Assembly: GCF_040712315.1 (NCBI RefSeq)
Contig: NC_134024.1
Span: 3,991,158 to 4,055,157, forward strand
Length of the DNA stretch: 64,000 bases
Reading direction: 5' to 3'
DNA from: Castanea sativa
Taxonomy: Eukaryota > Streptophyta > Magnoliopsida > Fagales > Fagaceae
The position numbers and the translations under genes were made by a program. Within the stretch, counting starts at the first letter, position 1, and each line of letters opens with the position of its first letter. Of the stretch, positions 13,941-26,400 are shown piece by piece. The notes below the pieces were generated by a model. The model searched no databases. It was not told where the DNA came from and worked only from the letters and a program-made list of their open reading frames with translations.

Positions 13941-15392
13941 TTATGAATTTAAAGGTCTGTAATATCTGTAGACCCCATTAGAGTTCTTGCAATTCATACA
14001 CAACTCAGTACTATTACTGCTCTGATACCCTAATTGGCAACACAAACACACTGCCTGTGCTACCATGGTTGATTGCACTGTCCCAAACAACTGGTTATAA
14101 CCACCATGAACTTGTTGTAGCTTTGACTCGGCTGTGTGTGCACTTGACACCCTGGTTGACTCTGTCTGAACCGGCTTAAGTCCAATAGAAAGTTCCAAGT
14201 TTAGCTCACTCTCATCAAACTTGTCTTGCTTTTGTTGTTGTACTATTTGTTGTGGTGGTTCTTCCTCAGTTGTTGTGCCACTACTGGTGCAATTAACATC
14301 TTCAAGTGGCTCTATCTTCGGGTAATTCAACGTGGGTACAGTGATTGTTGTAGCACTAAAGTTGTTGATGTTGTTGTAGTTGTACGTGCTGTTTGTCTGG
14401 CTGTTCTTCATGAGGTTGAGCTTGGATACTGGTAAAGATGGTAGAGACGAATTATTGCTACTGAAATCTAAGTGGGAAATTGTTGGTGTTGATGTTGGGA
14501 CTGTGGTTGTGGTGGTGGTGGTGGTAATTTCATTGAGAGGACGGTGAGTTTGAGGGTCTATGCCACGGCTTATGAGCTTGCGTTTGATGTGTGTGTTCCA
14601 ATAGTTCTTGATCTCATTGTCTGTTCTTCCGGGCAATCTTCCAGCAATCAAAGACCATCTGTGAAGAAGCAAAGTAAACCTTATAAGAAATTGAATTTCA
14701 TAGCTTTTTCTTCACTTTTCCTTAGCACCCAAACAGGGTCTAATAGAAAACTAGAACTCAGGACTAAACAGATAGGGTTTGAACTTAAAACTACACTTAG
14801 ATAACCAAAGGTCGAGAATTTAATGATTGAAAGATATATTCCAAATTGGATCAAAAGGAAATTAAATAAGGTTTATGAAAAAAGGTTGCAAATTTGGATT
14901 GAGACAGGTTTTGAAAAAGAACCATGCCTAGAGCCAGAAATTTAAAAGTTGAAAAAATCAATCATTGATGTTATGTATTTGTAAAACTAGATGAAAAAGA
15001 ATCAAAGGGCTTACTTGTTTCCCAGCAAACTATGGAGCTTGATGATGAGTTCATCTTCTTCCTCAGTGAAATTGCCACGCTTGAGATCAGGGCGCAGATA
15101 GTTTATCCACCTCAATCTGCAACTCTTGCCACATCTAAGTAATCCTACAAAAGAAACAAAATTTATGAGAGATTGCTATAGAAACAAGAAGAGGGGTATT
15201 GAATTTGAGATATATTTAACATCAAGATATATCTTGTGTAACTCTTTCTTTTTTTGTACCTGCAGCTTTGGGAAGAGAGCGCCAACAACCTTCACCGTGG
15301 ACTCGGATATAGTCCATGAGGCGCTGGTCTTCTTCTTTGGTCCAGGCACCTTTGTTGGTGTGTGCTTTTTCACAACAAGGTGAGCGTCCCAT
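13941..15392 (-). CDS. R2R3-MYB transcriptional repressor, subgroup 4 (MYB4/MYB6/MYB8-like)
   Basis: Three coding exons on the minus strand (15260-15392, 15015-15144, 13941-14658) join in frame to 326 residues with GT/AG introns at the usual R2R3-MYB positions. The protein starts MGRSPCC. R2 spans about residues 14-61 and R3 about 67-112, with the regularly spaced Trp residues. R3 has the bHLH-interaction signature [DE]Lx2[RK]x3Lx6Lx3R. The C-terminal half has the C1 motif LISRGIDP (from about 116), the EAR repression motif LNLELSI (240-246) and a zinc-finger-like Cys cluster (C292, C294, C295, C308, C311). This combination defines subgroup 4, whose known members repress phenylpropanoid, lignin and flavonoid genes in the nucleus. 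A Thr-only run follows the C1 motif. An upstream ATG in the same frame at 15446 would add 18 residues, but the family start at 15392 is clearly right. Which paralogue it is cannot be told without a tree. Confidence 0.95.
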
Positions 15393-15563
15393 GTTTTGAT
15401 AAAAATAGTTTGAAGAGGTGGGATTTGGATATAGATATAGAAACACCCAATACAGGAAATGGATAAGTATGCAAGTGTTTGATATGTTTACTTTCTTTGG
15501 CTCCTTTGTTTGTAAGAGTTTTTTTTTTTTTTTGAAAGTAGAAAAGATAAGAACAGAGTAGAG

Positions 15564-15595
<32 letters not shown>

Positions 15596-15760
15596 TGAGG
15601 GGGAGGATTGGTTTTGAAGGAGTGGGGGAGAGAGAGCAGAGAGGAGATTATATATATGTGGAGAGAGAGAGAGAGAAATGAAAGGGAGGGAAGCAATAGA
15701 CTCGGATTCTTAATGGGGGAGAGAGTGTGGTGTGGGGGGGGAGATTTGACCAAGTTGGTA
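15393..15760 (-). promoter_or_regulatory. MYB gene 5' leader and core promoter
   Basis: On the minus strand this region is strongly CT-rich, including a (CT)n tract at about 15565-15594 and another at 15661-15675. A TATA-like 'tatatataa' lies at 15648-15656, about 260 bp from the ATG, which would give a leader of roughly 230 nt. CT-rich leaders are common in plant genes. The assignment rests on position and motif only. Confidence 0.6.
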
Positions 15761-17390
15761 AGAAAGACAAGTGGTTAGTGGTTACAGATAGGGCTGGATT
15801 TGGTAGGTAGCTCTACTTTTACGTCACATTGTGGGCTCTCTCTCTCTCATTCTCATTATGGAATGAGCTAACTTAGCAAGAAAAAGAAAAGAAAAAATTG
15901 AATTTGATTGATAAAAAATAAAAGTGGGAGTTAAAATTTACAAAAACCGACAAAAAACAGAGTTAAAACTTAAAAGCAGAACAGACAACAGAGAGAGAAA
16001 TTCAAGATCACAACAATATTGCTTCTATTGAGATTTGAGAGTTTCTAGCTTGAGAAAAACTGTGGACACAAAAAATTTCACATCTAATTAATATGGCAGA
16101 TCGTTAGTAGTAGGTAAAAAGTTGTTGCCAATGATTAGTTTGGATAAGAACTAATAAAAAATTGCTAACTCGAACTATTAAGGAAATATTGTAAAATTTG
16201 TTGAGTATGTAACGATACTATTTTGGCTCTAGTTTGTACACATAGAAAGTAAGAGAACATGTGTAAGAAAATAAGAAGATGGATGGCAATAGTGATTCAC
16301 ATGTCTCTGTGGGCCTAGGTTACCTTCAGCTGCCCTTTCCAGTTGGTTCAACTGTATAATAATTGGTGTCATACTCAGGCTATGATTGTCGTTGGATGAA
16401 AAATGAACACTACTTCTACCAAAAAAATGAACATTACATTTAAATTATCCATAACATGGTAAAATTCATTTAGTTTATTTTAAAATGAATAGATAAAAGT
16501 TTAAAAACTCTATATTAGAATTACAGTGTAAGAACTTTAAAGATTGATAATCCATGTCATTGGCGCTATAAGAAACTAGGACATGGGACTGGGAGTGAGT
16601 TCGATGTAATAGAGAATTTTGTCTCACTTTACAATTATTCGAGTTAAATTTAACAATGAATTTAGGCTTGTTTGTCAACCGAGAACTCTTGAATTAAATT
16701 CTAGACCTTAATTTTGAGGTGGTATTATAAGTAATTATTACATATAACATTCTTCTCACATAAAAATAGGTCTCATTACTCATGTGATTCTCTTTATGTA
16801 AGAGGATATTACATGCAACTGTTACATAAAATAATAAATCATTGATTTTCTTATCGACAAATAGAAAATTAGTAACTCATGACAAGTACATAAATGAGTT
16901 TAACAAAGTTATTTCTGCAGAACACTTGCTGATATTACATCTCTTAATAAATTTATTAAAAAAACATTAAGAAATTAAACTTTTATAAGAATCAGACAAT
17001 GCTAAATTCTTTTATTATATTAAGTGTCATCCTATATGCATTAAAAATGCATCTTATAGCTAATATTATATTCAATTATTAATGGGCATACAAAAAACAT
17101 ATTAATATAATCTATCAAACAAATACAAAATATGTATTAATATGATCTAACAAACTACGTAAAATTAGCGAGTTTTAATTAAGACATAATACTTTCCAAT
17201 TATTCTTTGGAGAAATTAAGAGTATTTTTTTCTCTCACATAGATACAAAATTAATGTTGTTGTTTTAGCAAAAACGAGAAAAATAATGAAGGAGAAATTT
17301 GAAAAAATATGACACATATCACCAAAAAAAAAAAAACCTTATTTGCTGAACTCAATATGGATCATAGCTATGGGCAAAGACAATCAAATT

Positions 17391-17600
17391 ACTTAGGGTC
17401 GGTTTGAAATCCGCTTATTTTACTGAAACTGAAAACTTTTTGCTAAAAATACTGTAGATAAAGGTAAATGTTAATTGAAATAGTACAATGGAATTCATGA
17501 ATAGTACTAAAAAGTGCAGTGGGACCTATGAATAGTACCAAAACTAAGTTGAATAATAAAATAAGTTGGTAAAAAATAAGCTAGCCAAACAAACACTTAG
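17391..17600. mobile_element. hAT-type MITE, degenerate copy
   Basis: The element (17397-17594) begins ggtcggtttg and ends ccaaacaaac, an imperfect terminal inverted repeat. It has the family's internal signature of 'tactgtaga' and repeated 'atgaatagtac'. ACTTAG flanks both ends (17391-17396, 17595-17600) as the remains of a target duplication; hAT elements make 8-bp duplications. Confidence 0.7.
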
Positions 17601-17762
17601 TGTATAATGAAAATTATTACCCTGCATGAATTTTTACTACACAAACAATCTGCCTGAAAACATAATAAACATTGAGAGTTACCAAACAACATTGCACTTA
17701 ATTATCAAAAAAGAAAAAAATCCTTATAATTAAAATAAATAAAAAACATCAAAATACTATTG

Positions 17763-17972
17763 CACTCTCTATGTGACTTTTTTTTAAAAAAATTTATAGA
17801 GTTTTAACTTATGATGTCTATTTTTTTATAATTGCGCTTTTTATGATTAAATTAAGACACCAATCAGTTTTTGGTGTACGCGACTACGCGGGAATTAAAC
17901 CTCAAATCTTTTATTAACCATTAAAAACTTTACCAATTGAGTTAACCCAAATTTCACTATCCATGTGACTTT
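17763..17972 (-). mobile_element. tRNA-derived SINE (family 1), minus strand
   Basis: Read on the minus strand, 17781-17954 has the head 'gttaactcaattggtaaag' and the diagnostic middle of family 1. Near-identical flanks (cactctctatgtgacttt at 17763-17780 and cactatccatgtgacttt at 17955-17972, two mismatches) form the target-site duplication. Confidence 0.78.
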
Positions 17973-18538
17973 GTTTCACACCACAGCCCTCTATTTTTTG
18001 GGTATAAAACATTTTACGGAATGAGGTACTCTCTCAGGAAGGAACCTCTTTTTGCTTTTAGTTAAACTTAATTAAAAAGACTCAAGATTCAATTCTCATG
18101 TTTTTATCTTCATATTCACCTTTTTTTTTGGTTACACAAGCAATAGGGATTAGGGAGTGACGAAAATAATTAAAGAAAAGGTGCATGCGTTGAGATGACT
18201 AGTGCAAGACCTGTCTTTCAAGCAATTAGATAGAGTGCAAATGCATTGTAACTAGGAATGCTATCACTTGACACACAAAGTCACAAATACTCTAGATTTG
18301 TGAGTATGATTGTAATGTTCATTCCGTGATTCAATGTACTTGATGCATATATAATGGTTCTTGTGTCTCTTTTGATGTATAATCTTGTTTGTTAAAATTT
18401 TCACGTTTTTATCACCAAAACAAAGATGATTAGATTTGGATAATTGGACCTCTCACCATTCAATGACATCAGAAGCACAAATCCAATCAGGGATTGGAGG
18501 TGAATCATTTTCTTAAGACTTTGTTTTGTTGATAATTA

Positions 18539-18780
18539 AGGGTCTGTTTGGATAGAACTTATTACTGAAAATTAAAAACTGAAAACAGAAAACACTATAG
18601 CAAAATAATTTTTAAATGGGTAAAAAATACTGTTCATGCCAAAAATTACTGTTCATTGGCCTAAAATCACTGTTCATTGGCCTAAAATCACTGTTCATGG
18701 CCAATGAACAGGGATAGACGCGCTTGAAAAAAAAAAAAAAAAAATCAGACGTGGACGTGGACGTGCAATCCAAACACCCT
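18539..18780. mobile_element. hAT-type MITE
   Basis: Ends are agggtctgtttggat and, on the other strand, agggtgtttggat. Internal 'aacactatagcaaaataa' matches the other copies here. The copy has repeated 'actgttcattggcc' units (18659-18685) and a hairpin formed by ctgttcatggccaatgaacag at 18691-18711. No clean 8-bp target duplication is visible. Confidence 0.8.
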
Positions 18781-18934
18781 CTAAGAGCTTTTAATACAGA
18801 AAACAAGCCAAAAAAAGAAGGAAGTGGACCAAAATAAATGAGGTAACAAGGAAGTTAATGAAAAAAAAGATGAATACCACAAATAAGAAGATAGTGAATA
18901 AGCAGAGCAAGAACGATTAAGAAAGGAAAATAAT

Positions 18935-19085
18935 AGATAAGATAGAATTTCAACTTATATGACGCATACTCAATGATGATTACTCTTATTGTTAAACGAT
19001 TATATCAATTGATTTTTAGTATAAACAAGGTTTGAATCCCGATCTCTTATTCAAATATAAGAAATTTCACCAATTGTGTCCTATT
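18935..19085 (-). mobile_element. tRNA-derived SINE (family 1), diverged minus-strand copy
   Basis: The minus strand reads a diverged head ('acaattggtgaaatttc'), a B-box-like 'gggattcaaacc' and the family middle ('atcattgagtatgcgtcata'). It is the most diverged of the family-1 copies seen, with no obvious target duplication. Confidence 0.65.
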
Positions 19086-21347
19086 ATAATCATTGAATTA
19101 TTAAATAGAAAAAAAAGAGAAGAAAGGAAAAGAATAACTAAAATACCCAATAATTCGACTACATGTCATATCCAATTGTTCATATTGATGAAAAAAAACT
19201 TCGGTAGTCCAGAGCACTTCTCCATAACTATGTAAGAATTGCCCCATATTGAGAAACAGCTGCCTCACTGCCCATGCTGCTTTACCAACTACATGCATAG
19301 AGTTCTTGGGTTGGACTGGCATGGCCTCATGGGGAAGGTCATAACGCGTGTAGGTTTCTCTTGAAGATGATCCTTGGCACGAAATTCAAGCGTGTATTAA
19401 TGCCTAAGCTTTATTCAGGGAGATCACAAGTTGAGAAAGTCAAGCCTGTATTAATGCCTCAGCTATATTTAGGGAGATCACAAGTTGAGGATTTGCTTTG
19501 TTTTCAACTTTTCCTGCTACTATTATTATTGATGCATTTTGTCTAACCTCTTTTCAAAACTCTTTTTATGATACAAGTATAGGACCACTTTTCATTGATG
19601 CATGTTGTTTAAGAAATAAGCTGGATAAAAATATAATGAATCATTCATGAAATCATGCTCCTCAATCTTCACCCCCACCCACCATTGATTTTTAAGTATC
19701 ATCCGTACTTTTGTATTTCCAATCCAACTTTATGGCTGATTAAAATTTGTTTTCCAGTCATTTTTCACAAATTTAAGATATTTCTTCCCATAGATGGTGG
19801 GAAGCTAACTTGCAGGTAGCTATAATTTACGAGGTGAATACAAAATCCATTTAGGAATTGGGACCTTTAAAAGCATCACCAACTATAGATGGCAAAAAAT
19901 AGAAAAAAATAAATAATATGACCTAAGATAACTTTAGACATAGCAAGTACAAAGAACACAAAACAGCTTACATCCCATGCTGATCATCACATTAAATAAA
20001 TAGTCAATTTCGTACACTGACAAACAATTGTTTAACTTTATAGGCCTTTTTTTGGTTCTGAGGCTCAAAGTAGAGAAAGAACGCCACCCTAGATAGTTAA
20101 ATATCTCTTAAATCAGGCTAATATACGCGTTCAGGCGTTAACAGCTTGCTCAACCATGATGTTTGCTAGACAGTAGACACGGCACTTGTTCATAAATTAT
20201 TTTCAAAACTATTAACATAGTCTATCGTGATTGAAGTAACATAACTTTCGCTTAGATCATACACTGACATCGCCTTTACGAGTTTTATCTACTCACAACT
20301 GATCATGTCATCAACTATAATGAAAAAAGGTTGTGTGCATGGCCTTACTGTTTCATATTTCAACAATCATCAAAGAATGCAATGAGCCAATCCGACTTTT
20401 GCAACAGAGGTAATCTCTCAAATGTTTGGCAGTTAACCTTGACTGTGTGAAAAGTCATAATCACAACTCACAAGCCGCTGTCACCACTAGGGTCAGCCTT
20501 ATATGCCTCAAGTACGACGCCACCACCGCTAACCTTACCACTAACATTAGCATGGATCATCAAAGTTGCACTAACTTTTTCACCTAACACATGCCAATGT
20601 TGGTAATACTTAGTACCCCCATTGTCAATGTCAACCAAACCCAGCAATGCTATCCTGGTTTTACTATACAACAATTTTGCAAAATAGTCTTGTCAATGAG
20701 TTTCGGAAGTGCTTAGATTAAAATTGATTTGTCAACTTCTTATAATGAATCGTGCCAGCAACTTTTAGTTAAAGGGTATTTGATTATTATTATTTGCTAC
20801 TTTCTAATGCGGTGAGATTCGTTCAATTCCTTCTTAACGAACGCAATCGAACATTAATTTACATATTCCTTTCGTTCGTTTCCATTAGCGAGGAAAAAAA
20901 AAATCAAAACAAAAAATGAACAGTTGAAAAAAGTTAATTTTCCAAAAATTGGTCATATTTGGCCACCAACCAGGTTTTCTTGTTCATCGCTCCGGTACTT
21001 CTAGACATAAAGTAGTGAACAGTATAGTTTCCAAGTTAATGTCATTCACATATGTAGCTAAAATAGTCAAGTTGCTCAACCAAGTACGCAACACTCTATT
21101 CCTCTATTGAAAAGCAAGTTAGGAATGGAACTTTTCAAGGAAGGATTGTTATAGAAAACGTGGGCGGATTTTTGTTTTCTTGCTTTGTTTCTTGGTAGAT
21201 TTTAGGTTTCTTCATCTAAAGAAAAGAAGCAAGAGTAACACTAGTCCCACCTCCATATGATAACAAATATGTCAAGCATGCATGGTGCACTCTTGAGTTG
21301 AAGTTGTAACTTACAATGCATGTCTAGGGGAATTCACACGGTTGATA

Positions 21348-21396
21348 CCAATGCACTCTACAATTTTTTTTTTTGATAATCCAATGCACTCTACAA
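21348..21396 (-). mobile_element. Ultra-truncated retroposon: poly(A) tail with 16-bp target duplication
   Basis: Direct repeats ccaatgcactctacaa at 21348-21363 and 21381-21396 enclose 17 bp: a T run followed by gataat. On the minus strand the insert is ATTATC plus poly(A), the same 3' terminus as the insert at 8785-8810. Confidence 0.85.
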
Positions 21397-21821
21397 TAAG
21401 AACATCTAATAGAACATTTAAGATTGAAATACAATTCTAGTTCTTAAAACCCAGGATTATTTTCATTTTGGTCCTTTCGATAACTCTATATCAAAATTTT
21501 AATTTTGACACTTCAAAGCTTAGGATTTTTTTTCATTTTGGTCCTTTCTATAATTCTATATCAAAATTTTAATCTTGACACTTCATGCTTGATTAATTCT
21601 ATTTTTATATTGACCCATTACATTTTAAAATTTTCGTTTGATTAAGTTTTTTTTGTTTAACCCTTCACGTTTCAAAATTTTTATTTTGACTTGTCATTTT
21701 AATCCTTTAATAATATGAAATTGGAAAGATATGGATCCAATATGGAAATGAATAAAAAATGAAGGGCCAAAAATTTCCAGACATAAAGGGTCAAAATGAA
21801 AACAATTCCAAACTTTACCGG

Positions 21822-23050
21822 TTAAAAGTAGGTGAAACTACGATATTGGTCCCTTAAGTTTACCATGTGTAAGCAATTGGACCCTTAAGTTTGCAATGTG
21901 CACAATTAGTACTTCAAGTTTTCAAAATGAGCAAGATAAGTCTTTTTACTAACTGCTATTAACGGTGTTACTTACGTGGCTAACAAATAATGACTTGGCA
22001 TTTTATTTTGAGGTGGCATATTTTAATTAAAAAATTACAAATTAAAATTACAGAAACAGGTCCCAGCATTTTTTTTTTTTTTTTTTGCGTAAACTGAAAT
22101 TTTATTAAATGTAAACGAAACACACTTTAAAAGGTCTTACAACACCACAAACTTCACAGCCCAACCGGGCTGATAAGATACATACACTAACAAGATATAT
22201 ATTAACACAACAACTACACATAACTGCAACAAAATACAGAAACCGAATAAACTAAAATAGCTAAACATTTGCAGACACTCTATGGGATGAAACAAAACCC
22301 ATGGAATCCCAGTAGAGGCATAGCAGCAAAAAAGCACGGCATGTATAATATAGCACTTCGCAGCGTCTTTGCTTCTTTTTTGTTGTTTCTTTCTTTTATT
22401 TTCTTTAAATGTTTGATTTGGTTTTTGTTTTGTGGTTGAGGGTTAAACTCAAATGGGTTTTGTTTTCTGGGTTTGAGATTCTATTTTTATGAATTTTGTT
22501 TTGTTGGTGGGGTTAAATTCAACTGGGTTTTATTTTATTTGAAACAAGAAGACCACCAAAACAGTAAACACCAAAAAACAAAAAATGAAGAAGAATACCT
22601 TAGACCACCAGTGTGTGGGTTCGTGCTAGAGAGATAGGAAATAAAAATAAAAAGAAGAAAGAAGAAGACAATTAGTGGGTTTCGTGCAGGACCAAAAAAA
22701 AAAAGAAGTCACATTTGGAAGAGAAGAAGAAGTTGTCTATGTTTACATCAGTGGATCCCACGAATTTTGATATATTTACAATTGGTAGAAAAAAAAAAGT
22801 TTTTTTTTTTTTTAATTTGGTGCCGTTGTAAAAAAAAATTTATCATGTGTACTTTTAATTTGTAATTTTTTAATTAAAATGTGTCACATCATTAAAATAA
22901 AATGTCAAGTCATTATCCGTTAGCCACATAAGTAACACCGTTAATGAAAGTTAGTAAAAAGACTTATATTGCTCATTTTATAAATTTGAGAGACCAATTG
23001 CTCACGCTTCAAACTTAAAGGACTAATATTGTAATTTCGCTTTAAAAGTA
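21822..23050. mobile_element. Non-autonomous Mutator-like element (MULE) with long inverted repeats
   Basis: The element (21831-23041, about 1.2 kb) starts ggtgaaactacgatattgg and its other end reads agcgaaattacaatattag on the opposite strand. The inverted arms run roughly 190-230 bp (21831-22060 against 22855-23041), matching through the 'aacggtgttacttacgtggcta' and 'aaaattacaaattaaaa' blocks. TTAAAAGTA flanks both ends (21822-21830, 23042-23050), a perfect 9-bp target duplication. Long TIRs with a 9-bp duplication fit the Mutator superfamily. No transposase frame is present. A retroposon fragment lies inside (22068-22350). Confidence 0.85.
22068..22350 (-). mobile_element. 5'-truncated LINE-like retroposon nested in the MULE
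   Basis: A T run of about 17 (22070-22086) is followed by sequence whose minus strand ends in 'taataaaatttcagtttacgc' directly before poly(A). An AATAAA-like signal plus poly(A) is typical of a retroposed transcript or LINE 3' end. The 5' limit is uncertain, and a short frame in it (22137-22337) is not a recognised domain. Confidence 0.55.
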
Positions 23051-23466
23051 TATGCAAACATAAAACAATCAAATAGTCGTTTTACATTACCTAAATTAGA
23101 AACCAGAAATTATGCAATATTTTTTTATAAGTAGCCATTAAGCAATATTAATGGACAACAAATCTACAGGGAAAGATTGAAGCATGTCACCAAATCAAAA
23201 TTAGTCTTGACAAAAGAAAAAAATGCTACATATAATTTAATGCTAGATTCCTTTAGTAAATCATTACAAGTTACAGCGTCATGTACATTGAATTTTGAGT
23301 ACAAAACTACCAATCTTACTGAGTCAATGAACCTCAAAGAATCAAAACCTCAAAAGCTCTCCTATCAACTTAAACGAAAGAATCATTTAAGAATTCAATT
23401 GAATAATACACTAATAAATACAGGTGTGAAAAATTTGTGATCCTACGTATTTGTACATTCAAAGTT

Positions 23467-26400
23467 TCAAGCAAGTCTTGTTGTGTTACTGCTTTCACTT
23501 CTTGCTTCTGCTAGTTTACACATGCAATCTGGCATAGGAAAGGTGTAGAGTGACCCGCTAGGCTTCTTCACTTCAAATCCCTTATGATCACTGTGGCGAA
23601 GCATGTCTTGCATTGGTCGACTAAAGTCTTCCCATCTAGAGAAGTCAAATAAAAAAAGTAATGAATCAAATGATAAAATTCTATGCTTATTATGGCTATT
23701 ATTGAGAATAGAAGCAATAATGAAATTTAATAAAAAAAATTTTTGGAGGGAGGGTTGGGAGTGATATTTGAGGACCGATAACATTCATTACAAAGTACGT
23801 GCTTATTAAAAACAGGGAAGCTAGAAATTATTATGCAAGGAGCCAAAAATCTTACGAGGTAGCACCAGAAGCCACTTCGTGAAGGTGCACATAGCCTGAC
23901 ATACAATATTTGCATGCTGGGATACTTCCAAATCAAGGATATTTCTCAGGACATTTATCTACATTTCATCCTTTTTTGAACATAACTAAGACCATTTTGG
24001 ACACATCCTACATATTTCAAGCATAATTTTAAATGTTCTAAGTGCTTAGGAACCATCTGCTGTGGATCTATAGCATAGTGCTTTGTAGATAACGACAAGT
24101 TTCAAAACATGTAGTTCTTTAATTATTTTCATTGTCCAATGGGCCATATAATCTAATTCAAACTGAACAGAAGACAAATAAAATGTATAAATCATTCAAG
24201 CTCTTTTGTTCTTGGTACACAAACAAGAAGCAAAGTGAGGGAGATTGATTTTGCATCAACTGATTTGATTTTTAGGATAACCGGTAACTATTGATGATCA
24301 ATTCTGTTTAGCCGAATAAAAGTTTAGTTTCAGAAGTGCTACTTATAGAATTCAGAAATTAAAACTGAAAAATGAAAGACTGCCTTGTACCTGATATCAG
24401 GCCTATCAAATAATAATGCTAGTTTCCTCTTATCAGGTTTGATTGTCTTAGCATGTCCTCCATAAAAGTAGCGCCTGTGACCCATCAAGAAGTGGGGAAA
24501 ATTTCCACCCTGAGTTGTGACAAACACTTCACTGTGAAGACACACCGTATAATCAAGAGCAGCCAACCTAGATGAATGGCCCTACATCAGAAACTTCAGT
24601 ATTAAAAAGACTGACTTATTCCTAGCTCTATCTTCTTTTCTACTAGATGATTGTCTGGTTCCTAGTTGTAAAAAGGGCTTGCACCATAGCTTGTAGGATA
24701 CCTTAAATGGAGCAAGTTCTTCAGGAGTGGCTAAAGTATCTTTTGTCTCTAAACGTGGAAACATCTGTTTAAGCGGAGCCATGTACTTTTCCGCTTTATA
24801 GATTTTTCCAGCTGCAACATATACTGAGGTGTTATTATCGAAACCCATGCCCCTAAGCATCATTCCAACCTATAGCACGAATAGGAAGTGAACAGATCAG
24901 CAGACATGAATCAGAATCCAAGGACATGAAAAAGTCACAGTTGCAACAGTAATGCCTTAGTTTTTGAATCAAACTGAGTTTACCATCAGGTTTAGATGAA
25001 AGAAACGTGTTCATATGCATTTCACAAGTAATAAATAATGATTGACAGGAGACCTGAAATATGCATGCTTATGTTTTTAAGAGGCCCACTCATATATTGT
25101 GAGGGATTAGAGTTTTTAATAGTAGAAATGAGAACTCTTAGATACTGCTAAAGACTCAAAGAACCCAGATGGCAGATATTTTCAGAGCTTTGAATACTAA
25201 GATTTGTATAAAGGAAAAAAAGAGTATATTACAAGACAAGGGGGAAAAAATAGAGAAATTACCAAAAATAAGAATAAGTTAATGCGTTTGTGTATACCTC
25301 CAATGGAGTTAAAGGGCATTTTCCATCTACCCGATTTGCACCAGGCCTTATTACTCTACCCCTTCTTCTGAATTTTCCTCTCCAACTTCTTTCACGTGCA
25401 ATATCCATTTCACGTTTCTCTTCCTCCCCTCCATCATACTCACAGCATGAAAATGCTACCATGTCCTTTGAAAGAGGAAAATTGGCACTTAGAAATGATC
25501 TAGGACATGGCTACTTTCATAAATCATACAAGACAAAAGAATGCAGGGACAAGAATAACACCTCCTCAAAACGAAGATGCACTGAAACGTATTTACCCCC
25601 ACTCTGGGAGCTATTCTTAACCATCCGATCAACCATATTCTCTGCAAGCCTTCTTATAGGCCCTGAAAACCTTAGTGCTTCATAATTGGCTAAGCATCTA
25701 AGCCATTGGACATTTGAAGGAACTTCTTGGGCCAACCTATTTGAGAAGGGTGCAATGCGTACAGCCCTGCACCAAGAAATGTGGAAAACATATAATTTGT
25801 CAAAGACATGTTACAAGCCCATCAATAGAAAAGAGATCAGAGGGTTGCATAGGTAACTGTAGGAAACCTGAAGGCAATTTAAATAATTGATTGCAGTAGA
25901 AAAGTATATACGTAATAATGTCCCCAAATATTGCATAAAACAAGCTTCTATATATGCGTGTCTTTGATAATTATAGCCCAATGCTAATGATAGATGGCAA
26001 AATAATCACATCCCTAAATAGAACAAGCAGAACATTTTTAGGAGTTCTGTCCACGCATCATTATTTTTCAGTTGAAAATTTTTATTTTTTCCTTTTAAGT
26101 ATTTAAAACACAATTTTTGTCATCTTCATCCTCAATTATGTGAAACAATCCACTTTACCAAAAGGTGGCAAATGTTCTTTGCATCAGTTGGACAAGAAGT
26201 CAATTATAATTTACAGATATAACCACAAATCAACCTAACAAAGCATTGTCTATACTTGTCCATTATGTGAAAGTAACAGACAATGCCATGAGATTATGCA
26301 AAAACCATGGCGTAAACAAAAAGGTATTAAGGTTATTTTTTATTTATTTTTAAGGTTAGTTTATAATAATTACCATTGTGAATTGTTCACATACTCAGAA

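Larger units (their letters stand above)
15761..23466. other. Intergenic region between the MYB and O-fucosyltransferase genes
   Basis: No gene can be supported. It contains two hAT-type MITEs (17397-17594, 18539-18780), two SINE copies (17771-17972, 18935-19085), a retroposed poly(A) footprint (21348-21396) and a 1.2-kb Mutator-like element with a nested retroposon (21831-23041). At 19371-19490 a 'ttcaagcgtgtattaatgcctaagctttattcagggagatcacaagttgag' type block is repeated about 65 bp further on. Confidence 0.7.

Noticed and set aside
20468..20674. Minus-strand 68-codon frame in a slightly GC-richer patch, with good-looking amino-acid composition
   Set aside because: No domain or family is recognised, no neighbouring exons could be joined to it, and a frame this short is expected by chance. 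It could be a gene remnant, but nothing supports a call.
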